64,000 nt of DNA, from the NCBI GenBank assembly GCA_001949185.1, contig BDGG01000001.1:8812721-8876720 (forward strand). Direction: 5' to 3'. The stretch is from Ramazzottius varieornatus (lineage: Eukaryota; Tardigrada; Eutardigrada; Parachela; Ramazzottiidae). A program made the translations under genes and the position numbers. This document shows positions 22,664 through 35,136 of the stretch, one piece after another. Positions within the stretch are counted from its first letter, which is position 1. Every line of letters starts with the position of its first letter. The notes under the pieces were generated by a model. The model saw only the letters and a list, made by a program, of their open reading frames with translations, made no database searches and was not told where the DNA came from.

Positions 22664-23762
22664 TTATTTGGCGGGAGCGGCGGCGCATTCCTTGTCGATG
22701 ATCTTGGCGACATCGGCAAAGATCTCATCGACCTTGCGTTCGGCCTTGACAACCTGCAGCTTGTTGTTCTTCTTGTAGTACTCGGCCACAGGCATGGTCT
22801 GCTTGTGGTAAGTCTCAATTCGCTTCTTGACAGACTCGGGGTTGTCGTCACTGAAAAGAGACAAAACCTAGACTGTGGTTTCTCTTTTTCAGCCAAAGGA
22901 AGGTAGGAACTCACACTCTGCCGCTCTTCTTTCCGCGTTCCATGCATCGATCGGATAAGATCTTGTCGTTGCATTCGAAGTTGATGACAACTCGAGGCAT
23001 GCCAAGCTCTGCCGTCAGCTTCTCAGCCTGTTCCATGTCTCGGGGGAAACCGTCAATCAGGAAACCCTTGCTGGTAGGCAGGGCAACAACCATGGCTTCC
23101 TTCAGCAGGTCCATCACGATGGCCTGAATAAGATGAGTCGAAAATCATCAGTCATCTTAGGGAAAGACATCGGTGAAATACCGAAAATTCTTGTGGTCTA
23201 TTATAGGGCTTTTTTCTTTGAGAATAGAGCGAGAACACCTAATGATGGTTGCTTCGCGACGACACTGTGGAAGAAGATTGACGGACTTCGCCAAGCAACC
23301 GCCGGGTTCTTCCTCGAGAGTGAATAAATGCAGAGTTCGGAGCAAGACTTACCAGAGAAACGAGTTCTCCCTTGGCCATGATGGCAGACAGCTCCTTGCC
23401 TCGAGCTGAGCCGGAAGCGACGTCGGCGCGCAGGAGATCGCCGGTCGACAAGTGAGTGTAACCGTACTTGCCCTTGATCTTGTCGCACTGGGTTCCCTTG
23501 CCGCAACCAGGTCCACCTTCAAGCAAGGAAATGTTCTACCCAAATTACCTTCTGCTGATGCAGGACTGGCCTTACCCATAACGATGACGACGGGAAGGTT
23601 CTTCTTCTTCAGTTCTGTCAGGTCAACTGGCTTCTTGGTATCTGACTTCTTGGCATCCTCGGGCTTCTTGGTCTCTTCGGGCTTCTTGGCCTCTGGCTTC
23701 TTGGCATCCTCGGGCTTCTTGGCCTCTTCGGGCTTTTTCTCAGCGGGCTGGCTTCCAGGCAT
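22664..23762 (-). CDS. Adenylate kinase (AK1-type) with charged N-terminal extension
   Basis: Four exons (23762–23576, 23516–23353, 23123–22915, 22850–22664) give 248 residues. It catalyses ATP + AMP to 2 ADP. The core of about 190 residues matches short cytosolic AK1: P-loop GGPGCGKG near 63–70, AMP-site HLSTGDLLR, the hinge motif GFPRD, and SGRVDDNPE before a short lid, as in AK1 rather than the long-lid AK2. The core is preceded by about 55 residues of Lys/Pro/Glu/Asp-rich tandem repeats of the type KKPEDA, absent from vertebrate AK1. The extension is predicted to be disordered, and its role is unknown. No mitochondrial presequence is seen, so the enzyme is probably cytosolic. Convergent with Tim13. 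Confidence 0.93.
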
Positions 23763-25142
23763 ATTGACCGAGAGGTTTAGTGAAAGACTTTAAAGAAAAG
23801 TAGTGAGAAGTGGTGAATACTACACGGAAGTTGAGATAGGACGAAATGACGCTGGCTTCTGAAAGTTTTCAGACAAATTAAATTCTACCTTGTGCCCTTC
23901 CCAGCTTTCTGTTGCTAGAGGACAACCTGGCAACCTAACCTTGTAAGGACCTTGTTCCAGAAACTTACATTGCGTTGGGGCGCCCGAAAAGAAGTTACCC
24001 GCTGCACAGTGCGTACTATTCCTTCCTCAGTACCGCATGATGTCATCGCGGACTAGAGGTTTTCGTGGCTTACGCGACGTGCGGATGAACACAACCGCAT
24101 GACGTAAGGCGCAACCTGGGGTCACTAGTTTGTGCCTGGGCCACCAGTGGTCATTTCAAGGACGTTTTCGGTTGTCATGCAGTCCTGCTTTGGCATACTC
24201 TGCCTCACAGCTAGTAGGAGGCCCGAAACCTACCCGAAAAGTTTGTAGGACCGGACTCAGATCGTTTACTGGGCCACTACGTCACTGCCTTGTTTTGTCA
24301 ACAGCCCGTCAACATCGCTTCAACGGTCTGTGTAAACTGCGTTCATCATTCATTTGATCCATTTGACAAATTGACAGGTAGCGATCTCGCTACTCTCCTC
24401 AGGATTATCCCTTCAGTTGTGCTCGCATCTTCACTCCGTTCCGTTGGCGGATCGTCCTCGAGCCCGAGTTGGGTTTGCTGCAGGTTACACTGTGAAAGCA
24501 TTGGATTATCTGGACCGACGACAGGGTTGAAAGGTGCGTTCGCCAATCGGGGTAATCGAGTAAAGCAATCAACGATCAGCCGACCATTGCGTGCTAAAGG
24601 GCCAGAACTCTGTCGTTTATGTTTGCTGAATCTCGCACTCTTGCTGCTCGGTTGCATCTTTGACGGGATCATCTTTCAGGGAAGCTGTTCATCCTTGTTC
24701 TAACACACCCGGGAGGAGCGGCGGACATCGGTCGACGTCTCTGAGGAAAGAGTAAAGCGGTTGAAAGCGCGATCATGTTTTCCGTTCTGGTTTCCCGTAT
24801 CGTCATGTAAGTCGACCTCTATTCCATCGTAAATGTTACGCTTCTATTATCATCCTGATGACAGCAACGACCTGCGTGATGTTTACGCTGCACCAGTGTG
24901 TAAGAAAATTTAGCATTAAGCAATGTTTGGTGCGCTCTGAACGAGCGCAGAAATTCCACCAGCGGAAGCGTCGTCTTCGACACGTCCGATGTCTTCGCAT
25001 TCCTTGGCATCTCTCTTCAGTCTTGACAGCCGCTGACGATGGAAAGATGGTGGTAGGGTGGAACGGGTTTCGGAAGGGTGGAACGCGTTCAAAGCTTGCA
25101 TTCTAGTTTTCCCTTGTGTTTCTGTTGACAATTGCGCTCGGC

Positions 25143-25332
25143 AGATTACTCGATCAGATAGTTTTCGCAAGTGGCGCACGCTGCCAGTGCCATTAGCTGA
25201 TGGTATGCGTCACATGGAAAACTCAGCAAGGCTGTTCTAACCAAGAGGCGCACACTTTCACGGTTATTGTGTGGAAGCGTGCGCCACCTGGAAACGATCT
25301 CGTTCGGTTCGTTTGCCGAGGTTCCGGTTGGC
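25143..25332. repeat. Hairpin repeat, two units
   Basis: Arms CAAGTGGCGCACG / TATGCGTCACATGG and AAGAGGCGCACAC / GCGTGCGCCACCTGG, ending GTTCGTTTGCCGAGG. Intergenic. Confidence 0.8.
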
Positions 25333-25554
25333 GAACCTTTGCCCTGGCCTCTGGGTGATCCGTCTCACGCGACTTGCGTTGCTCTACATAGGGTACAGGT
25401 TGCACAACGTTATGCACGTGAAGCTTCCTGCTTCATGCTTATCACGAGCTGTTTACACGCTGGAACGTTCATCACTTCAATTAGCAAATAGCGTTCTTGT
25501 CAAAGAGTCGAGCCTATCAACGGTAGCTGCAAATAACTGTCCTACTTACCCACT

Positions 25555-25577
25555 TCTTTCTTTCTTTCTTTCTTTCT
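25555..25577 (+). repeat. (TTTC)n microsatellite
   Basis: About five and a half consecutive TTTC units. Confidence 0.85.
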
Positions 25578-26554
25578 CGTTCCAGCTGCTGGAGTAATCA
25601 ACTGCGGCGTGCTTTTCTTCAGATGTTCTTTGCAGGAGGAAGCCTCGCAGAAGAAACTGCAGAATCCAGGGCTTGCCACTCATAAGTCGGAAGAGAGGCT
25701 TATGAAAGGTAAGCTTTGGTTACGTTAGGAGATTCCCGCCGATGGCACAACTTCCTTTCTGTGTATACATTTCGACGCTTGGATATTTTCGCTGTGTCAG
25801 CTGAGTTGCTTTCCTTTTTGTACACAGTAGTACACATTCTGGCAGTGCCGCCAGGATATTTACAGAAGCGAGCGCTTTTTCCCCTGCACCATTACGTCGC
25901 AAATATGCGCAGCTGATGTGAGAGGGTTCTTTGGACACGCTTGACAGCCAAGGCAAAATATAGCGGCGTCTTGTGTGATCGTGGAACCCTCAAGAATGCT
26001 TCGATAGTGTGTTCGTAGCGTGGTCATGTTTATAATTACGGCTATTTAATTTCTTTGTGGAATGCACAGTAGAGCGTGACATGGAAGTGGTTACGCTGCC
26101 GGCATTTGGAAACTGACCCGTAATTTCTCGAGCCCTATCGTTCGCAGATGCGAGCCAGATGCCAACCCAACATCCATTCTTCCGAATCTTTCAGTCGAAA
26201 TTCGAATGCTGGAGTTTTCCGATCTGAACGTCGCAGAAAGATCTGAGAGGAGTTTGCTCTTCGGTTCCATCGGTGAATGAAACGTCGCTGTTCAATTCTG
26301 AAATTTGAGAAACGCCGAGTGAGGTTATTATGACGTTTGCGTTATTTGATCGTGCTCGCAGGCGGAAGTTTCTCCAGCCTGTTGCGATCAGTTTTGAGTG
26401 ATTGCGATTGATTCAGTTAAGCAGGTTTTTCTCTGTCGGTGAAAGCGCCTTTTCGCTCGAAGAGAAAATGGTGGGGGATATCGTGAACGTAGGATTATTG
26501 GAGTTTGGATCTTGTTTGCTGTCGTTGGGATGATACAGTTGTAGCGAGCCGTGG

Positions 26555-28255
26555 ATGGCGAACGCCAACATGTTGTTGATATTTGTTTATTCTATGACCA
26601 GATTATGCCTGGGTATCCTGTACCCAGCCTATGCCTCCTACAAAGCCATCCGCATGAAGTCCCCCAAAGACTACGTCAAATGGATGATGTACTGGGTCGT
26701 CTTTTCCCTCTTCACCGCAGTGGAAACCTTCACCGATGTCTTTCTCGCCTTCTGGTAAGTAAACTCCTGCCAGAAGTCTCGTTCTTCTGTCGTTTTCCTT
26801 GAAAATCGATTAACCTTCCAAAACCTTTACTTAACCGCAAGATCACCTATCACGATCAATACTTGCTCGTGGAGGCGATAAAAACCCCTATTGATTATTT
26901 TCGCCCTCGACAAAACCAAATAGAAGCACAAATGGGTAGCTGCGGCCCATTCCCAGTACAACCGACCTCTGACCAAATTGTTCAGGAAACCAGTTCTAAG
27001 TTTTAGGACCCCAAGGGCAAAGTTGAAATGCCAACGCTGTCTTACGTAGCAGACATCGTGGAACACGATGGCGAAGTCCATTTGGCCGTCTGACCAGTCG
27101 TCAGATGGCTACGTCGGATAAGTCTGAAGGGGTTTGAATTTTTCACTCAGAAAGTTTTGAAGTTAGGATGACGTCATGAAAATGCGCAGGTAGTCGTTCT
27201 GGCATCCAAGCCCCTGGAAGGGGTTTCAGTTAGTGGTTACCCCTGAAATTTTCCAGAGTGTCTTCCCAGAAGGGCGAACATTCTTCGGAGACTTTGAACA
27301 ACGGCGAGGTGCGGCAAACTTACCGCACGATGCCCTTGATATTCCCAATGACTTCAAGTCAAAAAACGCTACTTCGGAAGCAAAATTGATTGTACTGGGA
27401 ATGGGCCGCAGCTACCCAAATGGTTTTGTTTTGCAAAAAGCACGTCGAACGCGAGGTTCGAACTGAGGTTACCATTCGAAGTACCATTGCGCGACTTATT
27501 CCTGCTGAGTCATACAGTGGTCGCTGGTTAGTGAACGAATGCCGTGCTGGGTCTGTATGGGGGGGGGGGCAACGGTTCGATTCTGATCTTTCGTCTTTTT
27601 CTTGAAAATCCTGTTCCATGTGGCGCACGTCTTTTCAAGCCAGTAAAGCCGAGAAAGTGCGTTACTTGGGAAAACCAATCTGGTCGAGCTTGTTTCTCCG
27701 AGTGGCGCAGTCCTTCAGCCAAGACTAGCGAGAAGATCCGCCGCTCAGGAAAAGATCTTTTCGAGTTTGTCTGCCCAGCTTCCATCTAACTTTATTCCTC
27801 GCAGGTTTCCGTTCTATTACGAGATTAAGATTCTGATCGTTCTTTGGCTGATGATGCCAGCTACGCGTGGCTCAAGCATCCTGTACCGCAAGTTTGTCCA
27901 CCCTCTGCTGGTGGAGAACGAGCAACACCTGGACGCCTACATTGAGCGCGCCAAGTTGGACAGTTACAGCGTTTTCAAGGAGGTCTCCGGCTTCGCGCTG
28001 CAATACATGGCCCGCTTCGTCGTTCAAGGTACGGCAGCTCTGCAGAATGTGGCGCACCGAAGCGCCACAAGCCTTCATGCTCGCAACAAGCCGGCTATCG
28101 CTGAACAGGCCGCCGTTCAACCCAGCGAGTCTGTCCCACAAGTCAAAGTCAAGCAGAGTCGCAGCGAACCCAGCGTCAGTGATGAAGATGTGCAGATTGT
28201 CGATCCGGTCACTCGTCCACGACGAGGAAGAAAGCCTAAAGCAAGCGACGATTGA
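26555..28255 (+). CDS. Receptor expression-enhancing protein, REEP1-4 type
   Basis: Two exons (26555–26754 and 27805–28255) encode 216 residues. The TB2/DP1/HVA22 domain fills the first half: the short hydrophobic start lacks the extra N-terminal segment of REEP5/6, and the motifs [32 protein letters not shown] and [11 protein letters not shown] are those of REEP1-4. These proteins form hairpins that shape tubular endoplasmic reticulum, and their tail binds microtubules. The C-terminal 100 residues are polar and end in a basic cluster RPRRGRKPK, compatible with microtubule binding and also resembling an AT-hook. A short upstream open frame at 26468–26533 could be a uORF if it is in the leader. 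The intron carries a hairpin repeat. Confidence 0.93.
27593..27790. repeat. Hairpin repeat, about two units (REEP intron)
   Basis: Arms CATGTGGCGCACG / AGTGCGTTACTTGGG, and a more degraded CGAGTGGCGCAGT / ATCCGCCGCTCAGG. Just upstream, 27557–27569 is a run of G residues. Confidence 0.7.
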
Positions 28256-28604
28256 TCAACAAAGCTTTTGGTATTACATCCTCCTTTACGAAGTAAAAGA
28301 TTTTGCTTTTTTTCCGGAAGTTTCTGCTATGACTTCTCTGAACGATATTTTTTCCGTACTTTTTGATCGAAGACTATCCAAAGCCTTTCAGTTCTTTCGG
28401 ACCTTATTCTTATTGGAAAGTTACTAGGATATCTGTACTCGTACGAGTACCTACGTTTAATATTCCGCAAGTGTTCCTGGAAGTGAGCCAAAGCATCGAA
28501 TGATAGAGCTGCGCTTGTTATGAAGTGAGCTTGTTCAAGTTGTTGGTTATGTCAGGATAGCCAGCTCAAAAGAGAGGTTACAACCCACAACTTCAACTGA
28601 GAAG

Positions 28605-28868
28605 TTAGCAGAACGGATATTGTTCTTCTACCATGGGGTCCGGATGCGATTTGGTGTTCTCGTCAATCCACGGGGCCAAATCGGCAACACCGACAAGCGG
28701 AGTGGTGTCGGCATAGGGGAAAGGTGCTGACATTCCCGTTTGGAAGCCGGCGATATACTCCCCGCTGGGACAGTCCATGAAGTAGAGGGCACCTGAATCC
28801 GTCTCGTCCACTCTTGCTACCAACCGTTCCCACGTCTGACCACAGAAGGCCAATGCCGACCAGGGCAA
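28605..28868 (-). CDS. Possible terminal exon of an unrecognised protein
   Basis: An open frame ends at 28605 with TAA and keeps a coding-like composition through about 85 codons (Cys, Trp and acidic residues well spread: CGQTWERL, CPSGEYIAGFQ, DENTKSHPDP). The CP.GEYI.GF pattern recalls secreted Cys-rich domains such as vitelline-membrane-outer-layer proteins, but this is weak. No upstream exon could be joined convincingly, so it may be the last exon of a gene, a fragment, or chance. Confidence 0.3.
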   Translation of the reverse strand: MPWSALAFCGQTWERLVARVDETDSGALYFMDCPSGEYIAGFQTGMSAPFPYADTTPLVGVADLAPWIDENTKSHPDPMVEEQYPFC

Positions 28869-31800
28869 ACTTTATCGCAGTAAGTCGAATGTCGTTGATT
28901 TAGTCCACACTGCATAGGGAGTTTGCGTTTCCGGAGAGTTGGTTTCGAACAAGTGTCTTTTGGACCGTGGAGTCGTGGATAGGTGTCTCTCGAGGAAGTG
29001 GGCTTGCTGATGCCTCCCCACGAGCACACGTGCACTAGCGGTGTCTATTGGTGCCTTTTTTCCACCTTAGAGCCTCTCGGAAACACGATTTTCCACCTTT
29101 CCACCCTAGACAACGAAGGTGCCTTCCGCAAGGTGGAAAAGGTGCATTAAAAATACTGCAGGGTGCCTTTGATATAGTTGATTGAATTTCTAGTCATGAT
29201 TACTCGGAACGCAAAAGTCTAGCGCGAGTCCGACTCGATCAGGCGTGATTGGAATGTAAAGCAAGCTCGTGCACTAGGGTCCACTGTGCTGCTGTGATTC
29301 AGTAGTTTTGAGTGTTGACTGGTTGTGGGCTGTGGATCTGCAGGGGAACAAGTTAGATCTGATCAGCGGCAGGGACGCGTTGAGCAGTGGGCCGCTGGAG
29401 CCCGGCCCACTCGGATTCCGAAAAGCTGGCTAACCGACCAGCTTTTTCTTCGCCCCTCTATTACGAGTACCTAGGCATTCTCCTGTTTCAGGGGGAGTTA
29501 TCGAGCATTCCGGCTTTTCTAAGAGACAATCAGATACGGGAGAGGGGGAGCGCTTCCGTGTAAAGTTTCCGTATGTCGGAGCAATAGTCTCGTCAGAGCA
29601 ATGGTCAAATTCACCGGCGTGCAAAGCGAAGAAAAACCGCAAAACAGCGTCCCTGTGGATCCGCAAATACGATTATGGTTTCGCAGCGTTCTATCTCGAT
29701 TCGTGTGTTCGGTCAAGAGCCAACGATTATTAGAGTTGTTGAGGCCTACGAAGCGATAGCTTTCTCAAACGGCGACTTGCAGCGCTCGTCGATAAAAATA
29801 TAAGAAAATGGCACAGAGACTCACTTTTTAAGGCTGTTTTTTCAAAGTAGTCAGGCTGGTCAGTTGAGCCTTTGTTAGTTGGTTATTGAATTGCCTTTCT
29901 CTTCACTGTGCCCTCTGCAGTAAAAACTGTCAATTGTACGCCAGGATGTATTGAGCTAGGAAGATATGCAGAGCGATTCTTGGTAGCGACATTGCAAAAA
30001 CAAAGCAGCCGATGTGCAAGTTTAGGTATGTCTCGCGCATGGCGAGGTGTCGCGCTTGCCTCTCAGGTATATTGCGTCTGCACAATGTGCGTATCGGAAC
30101 CGCGAAGAGTTGTATGCTTTATCGTGTTAATTGCAATGCCTTCAACAGTTGAGCAGCTCATGCGGTGGCATCCTCATCGAATGCATGCTTACAGCAAAAA
30201 AATCTGTCAATGGAGGAACAAGTTCTGTCTTGGTTTTCGCCGCTGCAATCTTTCTTGAGTCAAGAGCCACTTGAAATATTTGTCAAACTCGTGAATGGAC
30301 TGAACACAGGATTGCTCTTTGCGGTAAAAGTATTTTTTAGTGTACGCTGTTGTCTCTTACATGCTAACCTCTTCTCACAACTTAGTCTAATCAAGTCCTT
30401 CTTACATCTCTCGACCGCCAAACATTGCAATCTATTTACAATCATTACATCTGCTACATCGGACAAAAGCGTTGAAGAGTTAGACAAAGCTTCATGTGGG
30501 TACTGCCGGTACCAACAAAGGCTGTAAATCTCAACGGCCACAAAAACCAACAGCTAACCAATCAACGCCTGGATGTTTTCTGTCACCAGTTGTTCTCTAG
30601 GAAAAACCACAGAAAGAGCTGCTTCCGAGCGGACCCAACCAGGTTCATGATTTCATATCTCGTAAACTACGAAAGCAGACGCACGAGTGGTAACCAAATT
30701 TGTCCCAAGCTTGGTGTCGGTACGAGGTAAACGACATGATTCGAGCATATCGATTTTCGCACCGTAATTCGGGTAACGCGAAAGGTTTGAACATTATCTT
30801 CAACGCTCGATTCATCCCTCATCGTACGTGTGTTGATAGAACAGTAGGCTTTTCAACATTGGACAGACCCATCTCTATTCCAGGCTAAATTCCCGTAATC
30901 TGCAACGCTTTCCCGTTCTCAAACGTATTGAAACCTCGAGGAGAGGGATCAGTCTACCTCAGGAAACAAGAAGCGGTTCATTACGCGCAGCAGGAGCTGA
31001 GAAAAGATATGCCCGAATTACGAATGAAAAACCCCTATGCCTGAATTATGTTGTTTACCTCGTAGAGGAAACTGTCATCAAGGTTTCAGTTTTTTCTGAA
31101 CGGATACTGGATATGGACCTCGAGTAAAAAGATGAAACCCACAATACCACCAAAATCGCCCGAAATAGTAGAAAATTTTTCTAACGTGCTGGAGTTACGC
31201 TGACCAATTTTCATCATCTGCGTTTTGGGGATAAGACCGCATACCATGAAACAAAAAATTCCGATCCAGAGCGAGCAGAATGGAAATTGTGAGTAAAGAA
31301 AACGTGCGGTTCTGTGCTCCGAATGAGCACGGTGGTAATCAGAGGGTTAAGACTGTTTTGCCTAGGTGTTACATTGAAGATACCTTGCGATCGTGACTAC
31401 GAAACCCATCTTTCGAACGAAACTTTCTCACATGTTCTATGTTTTCATCAGGCACACCCCAGCGGTATGACGTGTGTAACTGTGTATTGTCACCGCAGAC
31501 TCATGAATGGGGGCAAACATCATCCCCATGCCGGGTGTTGAACGAGGCCGTGTATTTGGGTGCGGACCTGCACTAGCGCCCGGCCCTAGGGTGCCGCGTC
31601 TAATATCGTATATCGAATGGAAAAACTGATTCCATTAACTTTTTTCCTAATATCAATTCCGTTTTGTTGTTTCCTGCCTGCATGTATAAATTCCATCCGA
31701 GTATGTCATATTTCATCATTTACCTCCAAAGCGTTATCCGGAGACATCTCTCTGCCCGGCTCTGCCGGGCTAGCTAGGCCCAGCCCGACAAGCCAGGCCC

Positions 31801-33589
31801 AGCGCAACCCAGCCTGGGGATCCAGTATTCCGTGGTTTTACTGCGGGAACACTCAACACTGTGCAGTCATTACACGAACGAAGTCGAGGTTTGGACTTGG
31901 AGTCTGTTTATCTGGAGGCCCTCGGACCATAGGAAGGGAGTGCCGGGCTGATTCAGCAACCCCTCAACTCGGAGCTGCTTCCGCCCTCCGGGCTAAGCCC
32001 GTTAGCCACCCCCTCCTATTCGGAAAACAAATTTTTAGCCGATTCAGAAACAACGTCGAAAATTAAACCGCTATACATCACAACTGTTACTCAACCAAAT
32101 TCATTAAGCTGCGAAACTGGAACAAACGCTGAACTTCCGTGCGGAAATGTAACTAGAGAGAGATTCCTGGATGTAATTTCGTTGTTTTGTTTGCTGTCTA
32201 TGAAGTCACTGCCCGTAAATACGCGTTCAGACTTTCCCAAGGTTGCAGGGGCGGACGTGATCTTCAGAAGCAGCCTAGAAAGTCTAGTGTCAGAGGAACT
32301 AACACGAGAAATCATCAAGTCAGAATACTGGTAGGCAGTGGTTGCACCAACTGCCCATGTATACGGCGCGCACATGGGCTCACTTATATAGTAGACATGC
32401 AGGTTTGGCCTGTATTCATGTGTACGCACCCAAATCGATGCGCTCTTCGTCTCTGCCAAGAACCGAGCGCAATTGTAGGGAAGGCGGACTGTGCTAGGTT
32501 AATTTTTCGAGTTTTCTGCTCTACTTTCGGTATGTACCGGCAAGCTTGAATGGCCGGTAGTACCGAGTAAATACCTGAAATACCTTTCATAAGGTATCGT
32601 TATCGAATCTGAGTACTCGGTAAAGTATCGTTACTCCGAAATCGGTACCAGTTACAAGTATTACCGGGTAATACCGATACCTCGTTCAACTCTGAATCTC
32701 GGCACACAGGGGAGGATTAACCCATAAGGCTGGCGAGGCTCAGCCTGTCCTCAAGTTCCAATTCCCAGCCTCGACAGGCTGGTTTTCGTGCTGCGGAGAA
32801 ACAAGCTAAAATATCAGCCTCACGAAAAGTTTTGGTACCGAGCGTTTTTCTACATCTTTTGAGCGTTAGAGCAGGCGTCAAGCAGACTTTTACTTGTAAT
32901 CTCGTGGGGGATAAAATGTCGTTTCATCACGGAGAGGAATCGCAGCTCGCACAGGCATGCAGTTCGAGCAGCAATATTACAGCGTGACTTCCTTGTTGCA
33001 AAATTACTATCAAACGTCGACATGTGCGCATGGGGACCTTGAAATACTTCTTCACTTTATTCGAAAAACGGCCAGGACCCGAAAGTGAGGCGTCGCTGTT
33101 TCCGGGCAATATTTCCTTGTACCTTTTTTCCTCTTTCCTTTTTTATGTTTCTTTTCTCGCTACGATTTTCGCCATTTTTATTTTATGCATTCTACCTGTT
33201 TTGACTAGGTTTTTATACCATCATTTTTCTTACACTACTTTTAGTCTGCCCAATTTATAATAAAACTGTAAAAACCATACTTCTAACGTCGCAAAATAGA
33301 AACTATGGTATCTTTATACACTTCTTCAACGCTTTCAGGCAATAGCACACGGGCATGAGTGGCATCCCGCGTTTGTCCGGGCCGACCGGACCAAGCGCCT
33401 GGAAAGTTCGCGGCCAGTCCGAACCGAATTGGTTTCGAAGTGGATACTGGATACTCTACTGCCTTTTGTTTTGATCGCGTTTCTTGCCTTTTCTAAGTTT
33501 TCTTCATCGACTGAACTCGAACCCTGCTTTTGGCATGACTTACGGGACTGACAGCAGGGGAGAAAGACGTGGCTCTGGGACAAAACGGC
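28869..33589. other. Long intergenic stretch
   Basis: No gene is recognised. It holds an inverted repeat at 29050–29147, a GC-rich patch at 31740–31995 built from CCGGGCTAGC/AGGCCCAGCCC-like words, a degenerate patch of GTATCG/GTACTCGG words at about 32540–32690, and a short inverted repeat AGCCTG…CAGGCT around 32740–32785. AT-rich upstream sequence of the methyltransferase gene follows at 33110–33320. Confidence 0.5.
29050..29147. repeat. Inverted repeat (GGTGCC…TTCCACCTT)
   Basis: GGTGCCTTTTTTCCACCTT at 29050–29068 is inverted as AAGGTGGAAAAGGTGC at 29130–29145, with further TTTCCACC copies in the loop. Confidence 0.6.
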
Positions 33590-35136
33590 ATGGCAGAGGG
33601 AACGTCATCTGTTGCGGACAGGAAGTTCCGTCCTCGTTGGACATCGGACATCGCCAAGACAGTCGAGCAGCTCCAGCCAGAGAAACTCCGGGAACGGGCC
33701 TCTTTGATTGAGATCGTCGGCTCCCAGCCGTCTTCGTCCGCTTATGCCTGGTATTTTCGCGGATACGAGCGCTTGGATGTCCACCGGACCATGATCAACG
33801 ACGCCATCCGAACAGGCAAGCGAAATTTCACGTTTCCACCGTACGTTGAAACACGCGCATGACGTCACGGTATTACGGTTAATTTGTATAATAGTTCATT
33901 GTTTCATGGGTGAGTTTTCTCGGATTGTGAACTTCCAGTTAAATTTTTTTTAGGTTCGTATTTGATGGCGATCTGCCGCAATCACCACGTTCTCAAAAAC
34001 AAAACTATTCTGGATGTCGGGACCGGTATTGGTATACTCTCCATCTTCGCCGTGAAAGACGGTCTAGCCAAACGAGCCATCGCTGTGGATGCTTCAGGGA
34101 TAGCTGAAGAAGCCGAACTTCTGGTGAAAAGCTGCGGCCTCGACGAAAAGATTACCGTCATCCGCGATCGGATTGAAGACTTGACGGAACTGCCGGATGA
34201 CATTCGTGAAGTCGATGTAATCGTGTCCGAATGGATGGGTTACTCGCTCTTCAACGAGTCGATGCTGAATTCGGTCATCACGGCCAGGAAAAGATTCCTG
34301 AAGGATGGAGGCTTTATGATACCTGATACAGCTGTGCTGAGGATGATCGGCTCGTCGGCGGTTCGCCCCTTCCCTGCTCGCAACTACGGTAGTCTCATCA
34401 GTAGTTCGGATGGCTAAACTTATGATCGACAGAACTGTGAGCCCTGAATGTTGTGTCTTTTGCAGAAACCAAAATGAAGGCAGCTTTCGCGGAAGCGAAT
34501 ATCAAGGTCGATTTGGAACGCTCCGTTCTGTGTTACGACCAGCTGTGCACAAACATGGTGATCAAACCTAAAGACGTCCTTACTAATGCCGTCGACATCA
34601 AGGTAAACGAGACAAGGCTCTTTGTGGAAGCAAACGGAAGCCTGGCAAATTAACTTCACAAAATCGGTTTTCCTCGTGGGCCGTAGTGGCGCACGCTTTC
34701 AGCCAGTTTGCGTGCCGAGCATGCAGTTGTCGAAGTCTGTTTATTTATTACTGCCGGTATTATCTTTCAGGTGGTGGATATGTACAGGATCCAGCCGGAC
34801 GAAGTGAAGGTGGACAGTCAATTCATGATGGAATGTAACGGCCACGGGTTCCTGCGCAGTTTCGTCATTTTTTTCGACGTCCTCTTCGACCTACCGAATT
34901 CCTGGATGTTTTCTACGAGTCCCGAATCTCCGCGAACGCACTGGGGCCAAACAGTTTGTGCCTTGGCTCCGGACGAGCACATCGAAGTGTGGCGTGGTAC
35001 CACCATCTTTGGAAGGATTCGCATGACCAGTATGAGTGCTTTCCCGCGATGCTGGACGATTCACTGCGATTACACCGTCAAGTTCCAGAAGAAATCCGAC
35101 GTTGCCAGCCGAAGCCGGGTTTTTTATCTTTTGTAG
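33590..35136 (+). CDS. Type I protein arginine N-methyltransferase (PRMT1/6-like)
   Basis: Four exons (33590–33815, 33954–34388, 34466–34602, 34771–35136) give 387 residues. Type I PRMTs transfer methyl groups from S-adenosylmethionine to arginine, forming asymmetric dimethylarginine. Seen: the N-terminal YFRGYERLDVH helix region, SAM motif I LDVGTGIGIL (95–104), the double-E loop SEWMGYSLFNE with both catalytic Glu (168 and 177), and the THW loop (322–324). It lacks extra domains such as a zinc finger or SH3. Resemblance is to PRMT1 and PRMT6; I cannot choose between them. Intron 1 only fits the reading frame with a GC donor (ACAG|GCAAGC). The start at 33590 has a good context. Convergent with BLOC1S1. 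Confidence 0.92.
34668..34720. repeat. Degraded hairpin repeat remnant (PRMT intron 3)
   Basis: A left arm, GTAGTGGCGCACGCTTTCAGCCAG, and a truncated right part (GCGTGCCGAGC) remain. Confidence 0.55.

Larger units (their letters stand above)
23763..26554. other. Intergenic stretch before REEP gene
   Basis: No recognised gene. A 108-codon minus-strand frame (24672–24346) is open and hydrophilic, but an even longer frame overlaps it on the plus strand and neither resembles a known family. Other contents are a hairpin repeat (25145–25330) and a (TTTC)n microsatellite near 25555–25577. Confidence 0.5.

Noticed and set aside
24290-24703. Overlapping 137- and 108-codon frames on opposite strands
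   Set aside because: No family resemblance, no splice partners, and either could be chance.
31617-32066. 149-codon plus-strand frame with a hydrophobic start
   Set aside because: The second half is translated GC-rich repeat words (CCGGGCTAGC), and no domain or splice context is present.
33569-33589. Earlier start of the PRMT gene
   Set aside because: The codon at 33569 is GTG; the first ATG in frame is 33590.
33816-33862. PRMT exon 1 reading on to the GT at 33841
   Set aside because: That donor leaves the next exon out of frame, while the GC donor at 33816 restores frame and family alignment.
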